Below are positions 50,569-58,786 of a DNA stretch of 64,000 nucleotides, piece after piece. Source of the stretch: Natronococcus pandeyae (lineage in GTDB: Archaea > Halobacteriota > Halobacteria > Halobacteriales > Natrialbaceae). A model generated the notes under the pieces. It did not search any database and was not told where the DNA came from. It saw only the letters and a list, made by a program, of their open reading frames with translations. The stretch covers positions 496,001 through 560,000 of the forward strand of contig NZ_PHNJ01000001.1 in the NCBI RefSeq assembly GCF_008122205.1, given 5' to 3'. Positions within the stretch are counted from its first letter, which is position 1. Each line of letters begins with the position of its first letter. Position numbers and translations under genes: made by a program.

Positions 50569-51795
50569 ATGTCTACGTCCGATTCGAGCGACCGCCTCGC
50601 GTCGTTCCGATTCGAGTACCACCCGGGAACGATCAGGTTCGGCGCGGACTGCGTCGGCGACCTCGAGACCGAACTCGAGCGACTGGGACTCGAGCGCGCG
50701 CTCGTCGTCTGTGGCTCCACGGTCGGGAGTACGCCCGAGGTGATCGACCGGGTCACGGACGGCCTCGGAGACCGGCTGGCCGGCGTCTTCGACGAAACGA
50801 CGCCCGACAAACGGCTTGGGACGGCGTTCGACGGGCTCGACCGGCTCGAGGAGGAAGCTGCGGACGTCGTCGTCAGTCTCGGCGGCGGAAGCAGTCTCGA
50901 CGTCGCGAAAGTCGTCAGCGTCCTCGCCGCGAGCGACCGTTCGCGCATGCAGGTCGCCGAGGAGTTCGCCGAGACGGGGACGATCACCGTCCCCGACGAA
51001 GGGCTGATGCCGATCGTCGCGATTCCGACGACGCTGGCCGGCGCCGACCTCTCGATGGGTGCGGGGATCACCGCCGCTCCCGACTCGGGGCTGGTCGACG
51101 ACGAACTCGGCGGCGGCGTCTCCGACCCCGGGTTGATGCCGGCGGCGGCGTTCTACGACCCCGAACTGGTCGCGACGACGCCGGAGTCGGTCCTCGCGGG
51201 GTCGGCGATGAACGGCTTCGACAAGGGGATCGAGACGATCTACGCCGCCAACGCGACGCCGGTGACGGACGCAACGGCCAGACACGGCCTCGAGAAACTC
51301 GAGGACGGGTTCCGCGCGTTTGGGCGAGGAGACCGCGACCGCGAGGTGTTCGAGACGCTGCTCGAGGGGGTCGTGCTGGTCCAGTACGGAATCTCCCGTC
51401 CCGACGAATCGACGCTCTCGATCGTTCACGCCTTCGGCCACGGGCTGCGGGACGCCTACGACCTCCAGCAGGGCGTCGCCCACGCGGTCGTCGTCCCGCA
51501 CGTCCTTCGGTACCTCTTCGAGCAGGAGGACGTCGACGCGCGGGCGGGAGTCCTCGCGAACGCGCTGGGCGTCAGCGAGGCCGCTGACCACGGCGCCGCG
51601 GTCGTCGATCGCGTCGCGGAACTCCGCGACGACCTCGGACTCCCGTTCCGGCTGCGGGACCTCGAGCCCGTCGAGGACGACGAGTTCGCCGACGTTGCGG
51701 AGGCGATCCTGGCGGACGGCTTCATGGCGAACGCGCCGCCGGGACTCGATCCGACGGTCGAGGAGATCGAGGGCGTGCTCGAAGAGGCGTGGTAG
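50569..51795 (+). CDS. Iron-containing alcohol dehydrogenase-fold protein with altered metal site
   Basis: A 408-residue member of the group III alcohol dehydrogenase family. NAD-binding parts are normal (VVSLGGGSSLDVAKVVSVL, PTTLAGADLSMGAGITA). The iron ligands in FucO-type enzymes are Asp and His in D-A-L-T-H-A-I-E, then two His 14 residues apart. Here the first pair reads N-G-F-D-K-G-I-E (Asp to Asn, His to Lys) and the second reads VHAFGHGLRDAYDLQQGVAH, with the first His kept but the second replaced by Gln. So three of four ligands are changed and iron binding as usual is unlikely. The start ATG is at 50569. Substrate unknown. Confidence 0.85.
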   Translation: MSTSDSSDRLASFRFEYHPGTIRFGADCVGDLETELERLGLERALVVCGSTVGSTPEVIDRVTDGLGDRLAGVFDETTPDKRLGTAFDGLDRLEEEAADVVVSLGGGSSLDVAKVVSVLAASDRSRMQVAEEFAETGTITVPDEGLMPIVAIPTTLAGADLSMGAGITAAPDSGLVDDELGGGVSDPGLMPAAAFYDPELVATTPESVLAGSAMNGFDKGIETIYAANATPVTDATARHGLEKLEDGFRAFGRGDRDREVFETLLEGVVLVQYGISRPDESTLSIVHAFGHGLRDAYDLQQGVAHAVVVPHVLRYLFEQEDVDARAGVLANALGVSEAADHGAAVVDRVAELRDDLGLPFRLRDLEPVEDDEFADVAEAILADGFMANAPPGLDPTVEEIEGVLEEAW

Positions 51796-51799
51796 CCCG

Positions 51800-52201
51800 C
51801 TACTGGGGGTCGATCGCCGCCGGCGGCTCGGCGCCGCGTCGCGGCGGTTCTATTCCCTCGTGCAGCGGCGAGACGAATCTGAGCGCGTAGAGTCCGAGCA
51901 CCGTCGTGGCCGCGGCGAGGACGAAGAGAACGGTGGGTGTAGGGAGGTGGACGACCTCGAGCAGTCGCTGCCGATAGTAGGCGGCGTACGCGAACCCGCA
52001 ACAGACGCCAAGAGAGACCGCGAGCCAGCTCTCACCGAGGGCGAGGCCGCCGAGATCGCCGGACGCGAACCAGGCGAACGCTGGAAGTCCGACGAGAAGC
52101 GCGAGGAACTCTCCGTTGCGTCCGTCCGGACGGGCCCACCCGTCGTCGTCGTGGAACCACTCGAGCGGCGAGCGAACCGTCTGTCGTCGGTTCGACGCCA
52201 C
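51800..52201 (-). CDS. Small membrane protein, unknown function
   Basis: A 133-residue protein with hydrophobic segments FLALLVGLPAFAWFASGDLG, ESWLAVSLGVCCGFAYAAYY and TVLFVLAAATTVLGLYALRF, a soluble N-terminus (SPLEWFHDDDGWARPDGRN) and a proline-rich C-terminus. Family not recognised. It is convergent with the ADH-fold gene, 4 bases apart. Confidence 0.65.
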   Translation of the reverse strand: MASNRRQTVRSPLEWFHDDDGWARPDGRNGEFLALLVGLPAFAWFASGDLGGLALGESWLAVSLGVCCGFAYAAYYRQRLLEVVHLPTPTVLFVLAAATTVLGLYALRFVSPLHEGIEPPRRGAEPPAAIDPQ

Positions 52202-52286
52202 TGAAGTTGAGTGTTTCCCGCGTCGACAGTTCGGACCGGAACCTCACCGATATCGCGACGGTCGGGGTGACACGGTCCCCTTTCGA

Positions 52287-53666
52287 CTACCGTCCTCCGT
52301 GTTCCGCGTAGAAGCGATCGACGAGCCACTCCGTCGCGGCAGTCTTGTTCCCTTCGGGGACGTAGACGAACGGAATCGGGGCGTCGAACGCGCGCTCCCC
52401 GTACAGTCCCCAGTCCCCCGCCGACCGCGTCGTCCCGCCGTACGCGATGGGGATGTCCTTCAGCTCCCCCGGCTCGTATTCGGGGACGTACGAGCGCTCG
52501 ATCCACACCTCGTGGACGGGCAGGTCGAGCCGATCGGCGAGTGCCTCCTCCAGTCGGACGTCGTTGGAGACGAGCCACTGGCCGAACGCGTCGAGATCGG
52601 CGTCGATGCGGTCCGCGTACGCGATGCGGTGCTTCCAGCACGTCTTCGGGAACCGGCGCTGGCGAAACCGGTCGTGAAGCGACGCGAGCGTCGTTTCGGG
52701 GTTGTCCCGCGCGGCGACGCGAAGTCGCTCCATCACCGTGTTGTCGTCGACGTACCCTTCGAGGATTCCATCTAGCGTCACCGGGGGTTCTCCCGTCACG
52801 GCCGCCAGTTCTTCGACGAGTTCCCGCAGGAGGACGTTCGCGTACACCGACTTGTGGTGCTGGGTGACCCACATGTACAGCGCGATCCGCCCCTCCAGGT
52901 AGTTGCCGAGCGTCGACAGCGCCTTCTCCGAGAGCGCGAGTCCCTCCTCCGGGTGTGCGGTGTAGGAGTCGACCATACGGTCCGTATCGAAACTCAGCAC
53001 GTCCGCACCCGTCATCTGGTTGTCCCGCGTGATGTAGTCGAGTCGGTCGACGTCGATAGGTGAGTGGAGGAGTTGCGCGCCCAACCCGTGTTGCCACGGT
53101 CCACCGCGTTCGTAGACGAGGCTGTAACCGAGGACGTACGCACACACCTCCTCGGGATCGACGCCCAGCGTCTCGAGGTTCGCTCCGAAGTCCCGGAGAA
53201 CGAGCAGACAGCCCAGCAGCTCGTGATCGTTCGCCCGTCGGAGCGGCCTCTCGCCCACCCCGGCGTCGCGGAACGCCGCGTCCAGCCCGTGATCGGCGAG
53301 TCGGCCGCGGATCTCGCCCCTGTCGAGGAACGGCTCGCAGATGTGCGAGAACGGCGGATGACCGACGTCGTGGAGCAGGCAGGCACACTCGAGCGTCCGC
53401 TGGATCTCCTCGAGCGTCTCGTTCGGCGTATCGCGCACGAAGTACGGCTCCTCGCGCAGGTTTTCGAACACGGTGCGACCGAGGTGGTAGACCCCCAGAC
53501 TGTGCTCGAAGCGCGTGTGATTCGCGCCGGGGTAGACGAGGTTTGTCGCGGAGAGCTGGCGCACGTATCGGAGCCGCTGGAACGCCGGCTGGTCGACGAT
53601 CCCTTCGACCAGCGGGTCCGGAAGCTCGACGTAGCCATGCACCGGGTCCTTGATCTGCGTGGCCAT
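52287..53666 (-). CDS. HD-domain phosphohydrolase (SAMHD1/dNTPase-like)
   Basis: A 459-residue HD-superfamily protein. It starts IKDPVHGYVELPDPLVEGIV, the typical opening of YpgQ/SAMHD1-like proteins. The metal ligands are the His in TRFEHSLGVYHLG, the HD pair in CLLHDVGHPPFSH and the Asp in HSPIDVDRLDYITRD, all intact. The C-terminal half is family-specific with an LYGERAFDAPIPFVYVP segment. Expected to hydrolyse dNTPs or another phosphorylated nucleoside; the substrate is not proven by sequence. It follows the queDEC genes on the same strand. Confidence 0.88.
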   Translation of the reverse strand: MATQIKDPVHGYVELPDPLVEGIVDQPAFQRLRYVRQLSATNLVYPGANHTRFEHSLGVYHLGRTVFENLREEPYFVRDTPNETLEEIQRTLECACLLHDVGHPPFSHICEPFLDRGEIRGRLADHGLDAAFRDAGVGERPLRRANDHELLGCLLVLRDFGANLETLGVDPEEVCAYVLGYSLVYERGGPWQHGLGAQLLHSPIDVDRLDYITRDNQMTGADVLSFDTDRMVDSYTAHPEEGLALSEKALSTLGNYLEGRIALYMWVTQHHKSVYANVLLRELVEELAAVTGEPPVTLDGILEGYVDDNTVMERLRVAARDNPETTLASLHDRFRQRRFPKTCWKHRIAYADRIDADLDAFGQWLVSNDVRLEEALADRLDLPVHEVWIERSYVPEYEPGELKDIPIAYGGTTRSAGDWGLYGERAFDAPIPFVYVPEGNKTAATEWLVDRFYAEHGGR

Positions 53667-53803
53667 CTGGTTATGATAAAACGCGTTCGAGGAGGTCTCA
53701 GTCTTTCGATTCGTGCGGTCGGACCGTCGTCTCCGAGCGCGTCTCGAACGGCTACCCGTTCAACTCGAGAGTCGAACGCGACGGGATCGGCGTCGAACTA
53801 CTG

Positions 53804-54544
53804 TTACGGCTCCGACTCGTCCTCGAGGTACGACGGCCGCTGTTCGTACTCGATCGGATCGCGAACGTCTAATCGCTGGAACGCCTGCAGGCGGTAGGCA
53901 CAGGCGTCGCAGGTGCCGCAGGCGGGCTCGTTCTCCCGGTAGCAGCTCCAGGTGTGTTCGTAAGGGACCTCGAGTTCGACGCCTCGCTCCGCGATGTCGG
54001 TCTTCGACCACTCGACGAACGGCGCCTCGGTCGTAATCTCGGTTTCGGGTTTCGTGCCGACGTCGATCACGGTCTCGAACGCCTCGAAGAACTCGGGTCG
54101 GCAGTCGGGGTACCCCGAGAAGTCCTCGCTGTGGGCGCCGATGAACACCGCCTCGCAGTCGTTGGCCTCGGCGTAGGAGGTCGCCATCGCGAGCAGGTTC
54201 GCGTTCCGGAACGGGACGTACGACGAGGGGATCTCGTCGCTCTTCATGTCGGCGTCCTCGACGGCCATTTCGTCGTCGGTCAGGCTCGAGGCGCCGATCG
54301 CCGAGAGATGGCCCGTCTCGATCTGCAGAAAGTCGGCCGCGTCGAACTCGTCGGCGAGCCGGCGCGCGCACTCGAGTTCGCGGTCCTCGGTCCGCTGGCC
54401 GTAGGAGGTGTGCAGCGCGTAGATCTCGTAGCCGCGGTCGAGCGCCTCGTAGGCGGCGGTCGCGCTGTCCATGCCGCCGGAGAGGAGGACGACGGCGCGT
54501 TTCGCGGTCGATTCGTCGGTCTCGGTCGTGGTGTCGTCGGTCAT
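53804..54544 (-). CDS. queC: 7-cyano-7-deazaguanine (preQ0) synthase QueC
   Basis: A 246-residue enzyme that converts 7-carboxy-7-deazaguanine to preQ0 with ATP and ammonia, the precursor of archaeosine in archaeal tRNA. The PP-loop AVVLLSGGMDSATAAYEAL and the zinc site CYRENEPACGTCDACAYR are clear, as is PFRNANLLAMATSYAE. Last gene of the leftward queD-queE-queC cluster, 35 bases after queE. Confidence 0.95.
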   Translation of the reverse strand: MTDDTTTETDESTAKRAVVLLSGGMDSATAAYEALDRGYEIYALHTSYGQRTEDRELECARRLADEFDAADFLQIETGHLSAIGASSLTDDEMAVEDADMKSDEIPSSYVPFRNANLLAMATSYAEANDCEAVFIGAHSEDFSGYPDCRPEFFEAFETVIDVGTKPETEITTEAPFVEWSKTDIAERGVELEVPYEHTWSCYRENEPACGTCDACAYRLQAFQRLDVRDPIEYEQRPSYLEDESEP

Positions 54545-54579
54545 GGTCTCGGTGTCGCGGATGGTGTCGGTGTCGCGGA

Positions 54580-55365
54580 TTACGTTTCGGGCGCGTCGTT
54601 CCAGAGGTCGACGTGTAACCGGGGCGTGTACCGAAAGCCGTGTTCCATCGCGAGGTCGGCGACCCGGCTACGGGTCTCCGCGAGTCGGTCGCGGGTCGCT
54701 CCCTCGGGCATCAGGAGGACGTCGTCGTCACGGATCGGGACGCTCGAGACGTCTCGAAGATCGTCGAGCAACTCGAGAATTTCGGGCATATCGTCCGCGT
54801 CGGTGACGACGAATTTTAACTGAAACTCGTAGTCCTCGACGAGGCGGGCGAGCGCCTCGAGGTCGATTCGGTCGTTCTCGTGGCTCTCGGCCCACTCTCC
54901 GTTCCCTTTAGGGTCTCGTTCCGACGTCGGCGTGCTGCTCTCGAGTTTCGGGCTGATCGAGGCGAGGTCGATCGGCGCGTCGCGGTAGATCGTCCCGTTG
55001 GTCTCGACGGTGGTGTGGTAGCCCCGGTCGTCGAGTGCCTCGAGGAGGTCGACGCTTCCGTCGTGGAGCATCGGCTCGCCGCCGGTGAGGACGACGTGGT
55101 CGGCCCGCTCGTGGGACTCGACCTCCGCGACGATCTCCTCGAGATCCATCCAGGCGTGGGTGGGTTCCCAGGAGGTGTGGTAGGAGTCGCAGAACCAGCA
55201 CCGGAGGTTACAGCCGCTCGTGCGCACGAACACCGACGGGACGCCGGCGAGCGTTCCCTCGCCCTGCAGCGAGTAGAACAGTTCGTTGATCGGGAGGCCG
55301 TCGGCCGACGCACTCTCCTGGTCTGCGTCGCCAGTCTCGCGGTCGACCGAGTCGGAAACCGGCAT
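54580..55365 (-). CDS. queE: 7-carboxy-7-deazaguanine synthase QueE (radical SAM)
   Basis: A 261-residue radical-SAM enzyme of preQ0 synthesis. The [4Fe-4S] motif is CNLRCWFC (C-x3-C-x2-C), preceded by NELFYSLQGEGTLAGVPSVF and followed by VVLTGGEPMLHDGSV. The first 24 residues are an acidic extension before the core; a later start is possible but no better codon is evident. It starts 1 base after the queD stop, so the genes are translationally coupled. Confidence 0.94.
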   Translation of the reverse strand: MPVSDSVDRETGDADQESASADGLPINELFYSLQGEGTLAGVPSVFVRTSGCNLRCWFCDSYHTSWEPTHAWMDLEEIVAEVESHERADHVVLTGGEPMLHDGSVDLLEALDDRGYHTTVETNGTIYRDAPIDLASISPKLESSTPTSERDPKGNGEWAESHENDRIDLEALARLVEDYEFQLKFVVTDADDMPEILELLDDLRDVSSVPIRDDDVLLMPEGATRDRLAETRSRVADLAMEHGFRYTPRLHVDLWNDAPET

Positions 55366-55366
55366 C

Positions 55367-55831
55367 TCAGAACTGACTCCCCCCGCAGAGTTCGCTCGTC
55401 TCGTTGACCTGGACGGCGACGTCGGTCACGGTGTCCGGCAGGGTGTCCTCGAGTTTCCGCTCGAGGAGGACGCTCATCACCTCGGCCGTCGGTGGCTGCT
55501 CGAGAACGACGATGCCGTCGTCGTCACCGGCCTCCTCGAAGGCCTCGACGAGCGGATCACCCTGCTCGAGGAGGAACACGTGATCCCACTCTGAGATCAC
55601 GTCGGTAATATCGCCCTTGTCGGCGACCCACCCCTCTTCGGTGAGTTCGCCCTCGAGGGTGACGGCGATCTCGTAGTTGTGACCGTGCGGTCGGGAACAC
55701 TTTCCGTCGTGGTGGAGGAGACGGTGGCCGGTACTGATCCGGATCGGCCGGTCCCGGCCGACGTGGAGGGTGCGGCTGGTCCCGACGACGGCGTCGGCGG
55801 GTTCCTCGCGGGCGGCGAGCTCCTTGGTCAT
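55367..55831 (-). CDS. queD: 6-carboxytetrahydropterin synthase QueD
   Basis: A 154-residue enzyme of the 6-pyruvoyltetrahydropterin synthase fold. Zinc ligands are in STGHRLLHHDGKCSRPHGHN (three His), with the catalytic Cys in DGKCS, and the end VQVNETSELCGG is typical. It makes 6-carboxytetrahydropterin from dihydroneopterin triphosphate for preQ0. It is first in the queDEC cluster; its promoter should be in the 315-base gap to its right. The GTP cyclohydrolase for this pathway is not in the window. Confidence 0.93.
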   Translation of the reverse strand: MTKELAAREEPADAVVGTSRTLHVGRDRPIRISTGHRLLHHDGKCSRPHGHNYEIAVTLEGELTEEGWVADKGDITDVISEWDHVFLLEQGDPLVEAFEEAGDDDGIVVLEQPPTAEVMSVLLERKLEDTLPDTVTDVAVQVNETSELCGGSQF

Positions 55832-56146
55832 ACCTGGATATTCGCTGGGGAATACTTAACTCTGGTCGATCCGGACCGCAGGGCACGTCGAGAGGTCGAC
55901 CGGCGGCCGGCGCTCTCGCGACAGTCGGTCGTCCGGAATCGCAGAAAAGCGAACGTGTACCCGGCCGTGATCGAACCAGCGCGTGTCGACGGAGTAGCGC
56001 TCTCCGCCTGGAATCCGCCGGCGGATTCGGTGCCGTTCGTCCTGTCGGAGAGACTATTCGAAGATCGGTCGCTCGAACACGGGCGTCACCAGCGGTGACG
56101 GCCGGAATTTCACGACCGACTTCTCACTGGCTTCTCTCCGACAGTA
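55832..56146. other. Gene-free intergenic stretch
   Basis: 315 bases between queD and the winged-helix gene, both leftward. The part near 55833-55860 is AT-rich (GGATATTCGCTGGGGAATAC) and probably carries the queD promoter. No protein-like frame, repeat or RNA gene is visible. Confidence 0.5.
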
Positions 56147-56503
56147 TCAGCCTTCGAGTTGGTCCTGGATCCTGTTTTTCGCCTCGGTCCGCCGTTTCTG
56201 TGAGAACGTCGGTTCGTCGGCCGAGAAGTTCACCCCGACTTCGTCGACGGTTCGCCGGTAGATGTTCGTTCGGCGTCCCTCCTCCGAGAGCTGTCGTCCC
56301 TCGCAGGTCAACAGACCCGCGTCGACGAGTTCCTCGATCCGCCGATAGCAGGTGGCGATGGGAATCTCGATATCCTTGCTCAACGTCTGTGCCGACTTCG
56401 GGGTGCCTGCCGCACAGAGAATTTCCGCGCTGTACTTGTTGCCGAGTGCCGTGAGGACCGCCGTCGAATCCGACTGGTCCTGTGCCGTCCAGCCACGAGA
56501 CAT
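56147..56503 (-). CDS. Winged-helix transcriptional regulator (ArsR-like)
   Basis: A 118-residue regulator. The HTH is STAVLTALGNKYSAEILCAA, SAQTLSKDIEIPIATCYRRI (recognition helix) and VDAGLLTCEGRQLSEEG, with a wing NIYRRTVDEVGVNFS. It belongs to the same broad haloarchaeal group as the regulator at 26472. The ATG at 56503 is used. The leader region 56504-56580 is unusually AT-rich (CTATAACTAGTTATC and TTTTTTATTTGAATATC), so strong TATA elements are present for this gene and perhaps for the divergent cinA-like gene. Confidence 0.8.
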   Translation of the reverse strand: MSRGWTAQDQSDSTAVLTALGNKYSAEILCAAGTPKSAQTLSKDIEIPIATCYRRIEELVDAGLLTCEGRQLSEEGRRTNIYRRTVDEVGVNFSADEPTFSQKRRTEAKNRIQDQLEG

Positions 56504-56648
56504 AGTTCCACTATAACTAGTTATCAAAATTGAATCTTTCGATTATCTTGAGTATCTTTTTTATTTGAATATCAGAAGTACAGTAATATCGGCTGGCCGG
56601 CGATCGACGGGGCGGGACGCATTTGAATCGTCGAGTCGAACGATCGGT

Positions 56649-57335
56649 ATGAACGTCGCGGTCGTAACGGTCGGAGACGAACTGCTTGCCGGACGAACGA
56701 CGAACACCAACGCCACGTGGCTCTGCGAGCGACTCGCCGAGCGTGGCGCGACGGTCGAACGCGTGACGACCGTTCCGGACCGCGTCGCGGATATCGCACG
56801 GGTCGTCAACGAGTACCGCGCCGAGTACGACGCCGTCGTGGTCACGGGAGGACTCGGTCCGACCCACGACGACGTTACGATGGCCGGAATCGCCGCCGCG
56901 TTCGGCCGGTCGCTCGAGACACACGACGCCGCGCTCGAGTGGCTCGAAAACCACGGCTACTCGCGCTCGGACCTGACGGACGGAACGGCCAAGTTACCGG
57001 CCGGTGCACGGGCGCTACACAACGAGGAGGGCGTCGCACCCGGCGCGGCGCTCGATAGCGTCTACGTCCTGCCGGGCGTGCCGGCGGAGATGCGAGCGAT
57101 GTTCGAGACGATCGCACCCGAGTTTACTGGCGCGAAAACCTACCGGGAGACGGTCGTCGCAGACGAACCCGAGAGTGCGCTGCTCGATCGGTTCGACGAG
57201 TTACACGACCGGTTCGACGTCTCGGTCGGGAGCTATCCTGGCGAGTCGGTCAGGGTCGAAATCGTAAGCGCGGACGAAGCGACGGCTGCGGAAGCCGCAG
57301 CGTGGCTCCGCGAACGGGTCGACGAACCGTCGTAA
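56649..57335 (+). CDS. CinA-like molybdopterin-binding-fold protein
   Basis: A 228-residue protein of COG1058, the N-terminal domain of CinA. Key parts are AVVTVGDELLAGRTTNTNAT at the start, VVVTGGLGPTHDDVTM and the VLPGVPAEMRAMF block. The C-terminal deamidase domain of bacterial CinA is missing, as is usual in archaea. Members have ADP-ribose or NAD-derivative pyrophosphatase activity, so a nucleotide-cleaning role is possible. Next to it are a small membrane protein and an ATP-NAD-kinase-like gene, which fits an NAD-related context. Confidence 0.88.
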   Translation: MNVAVVTVGDELLAGRTTNTNATWLCERLAERGATVERVTTVPDRVADIARVVNEYRAEYDAVVVTGGLGPTHDDVTMAGIAAAFGRSLETHDAALEWLENHGYSRSDLTDGTAKLPAGARALHNEEGVAPGAALDSVYVLPGVPAEMRAMFETIAPEFTGAKTYRETVVADEPESALLDRFDELHDRFDVSVGSYPGESVRVEIVSADEATAAEAAAWLRERVDEPS

Positions 57336-57343
57336 CCGACCGA

Positions 57344-57469
57344 CTATCTGTAGAGGTAAGCCAGCCAGACGATCGCAACCAGCAGACTCACGAGCAGCGT
57401 TCCCCAGCCGGCGATACCCATCGGCAGCGCCGTTTCTGTCTCGAGCACGACGGCGGTCAGTTCGTTCAT
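57344..57469 (-). CDS. Very small membrane protein (41 residues)
   Basis: A 41-residue protein starting MNELTAVVLETETALP and containing one long hydrophobic helix (GTLLVSLLVAIVWLAYLYR) up to the stop. It has a normal ATG and codon use, so I regard it as likely real. It lies between the CinA-like gene and the next rightward gene, on the other strand. Family not known. Confidence 0.55.
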   Translation of the reverse strand: MNELTAVVLETETALPMGIAGWGTLLVSLLVAIVWLAYLYR

Positions 57470-57566
57470 ACTCCGCGATCGGTTCCCTGCCCTCTTAGTT
57501 TTTCAGAAAGCCTGTCGATCGGTGCAAAGCCACACGGATTTAGCGTCGGCTGTCGAACCGTCCGAC

Positions 57567-58685
57567 ATGGATTCCATCGGCGTCGTCGTCAATCCGATCG
57601 CTGGGATGGGTGGACGGGTCGGATTGAAGGGGACTGACGACAAGGTCGAGGAGGCGCGTCGACGCGGTGCGGAGCCGCGAGCACCCGAGCGAGCGCGAAC
57701 GGCACTCGCGTCGTTGCACCGGCGGACGCCCGACCTCACGGTCTACACGGCGGCTGGCGTAATGGGGGAGGACGCGGCTCGAGATGCCGGCTACGAACCC
57801 GAGGTCGTCTACGATCCCTGGACGGAGGCCGGAAACGAATCGGCGGCGGCGCCGCCGACGGATCCCGCGGCGGCGGAAACGACCGCGGAGGACACGCAGG
57901 CCGCCGTTCGAGCGTTTCTCGAGCACAGTGTCGACCTGATCCTCTTCGTCGGCGGCGACGGAACGGCGGTCGACGTCGCAGCGGTGATCGAGGAGCACGA
58001 CGAGGAGACGCCGATGCTCGGGGTGCCGGCCGGCGTCAAAATTTACTCCTCGGTCTTCGCGGTGACGCCGAGGGACGCCGGCTACGTCGCCGCCGAGTTC
58101 GACCGCGTCGAGGCTCGCGAGGTCAACGACATCGACGAGGAGGCGTACCGCGAGGGCGAGGTTCGCACCGAACTGCAGGCGGTCGTCCCGGTGCCGGTCG
58201 CGCCGGACGTCCAGTCGGGAAAACAGGTCTCGAGTGGCAACGTCGACTCGCTGGCCGCCGGATTCGCTCGCGAGGTCGAGTCTGATCGAACCTACGTCTT
58301 CGGCCCCGGCGGAACCGTCGGGGCGATCGAGAGGGAACTCGGGATTGATCCCTCGCCGCTCGGCGTCGACGTCTGGCGCGACGGCGACCTTCTCGCCCGG
58401 GACGCCGCGGAGTCAGAGATTCTCGAGGTCCTCGAGGATCCGGTCACGATCGTGGTCTCGCCGATCGGCGGGCAGGGCTTCGTCTTCGGCCGCGGGAACC
58501 ACCAGATCTCGCCGCAGGTCATCGAACGAGCCGACGAGATTGAGGTCGTCGCTTCGGGCGAGAAACTCGACGACATCAGTGCGTTGCGAGTGGATACCGA
58601 CGACGACGAGGTCGACGAGTCGCTTCGCGGCTGGATGCAGGTCCGGACGGGCCGGTTCACGACGCGACTCGTCAAAGTCATCTAG
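57567..58685 (+). CDS. ATP-NAD kinase-like protein (COG3199), second paralogue
   Basis: A 372-residue protein starting SIGVVVNPIAGMGGRVGLKG with LILFVGGDGTAVDVAAVIEE (GGDGT) and VSPIGGQGFVFGRGNHQISP near the end. It is longer than the AcoX-like protein at 36737, mostly through an acidic alanine-rich insert (ESAAAPPTDPAAAETTAED) before the GGDGT motif. COG3199 relatives are assumed to phosphorylate NAD or a lipid-like substrate; the function is unproven. The ATG at 57567 is chosen as the fold starts there. Confidence 0.85.
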   Translation: MDSIGVVVNPIAGMGGRVGLKGTDDKVEEARRRGAEPRAPERARTALASLHRRTPDLTVYTAAGVMGEDAARDAGYEPEVVYDPWTEAGNESAAAPPTDPAAAETTAEDTQAAVRAFLEHSVDLILFVGGDGTAVDVAAVIEEHDEETPMLGVPAGVKIYSSVFAVTPRDAGYVAAEFDRVEAREVNDIDEEAYREGEVRTELQAVVPVPVAPDVQSGKQVSSGNVDSLAAGFAREVESDRTYVFGPGGTVGAIERELGIDPSPLGVDVWRDGDLLARDAAESEILEVLEDPVTIVVSPIGGQGFVFGRGNHQISPQVIERADEIEVVASGEKLDDISALRVDTDDDEVDESLRGWMQVRTGRFTTRLVKVI

Positions 58686-58786
58686 GATCGGTTCGCATCT
58701 CCGTGTAGCTTCAAGCATATTAGTATCGATCGGAATATACTGTGTGTATAGTCAGGATTAAGGTCGGCTCCAGCGTACGCCAGTCC

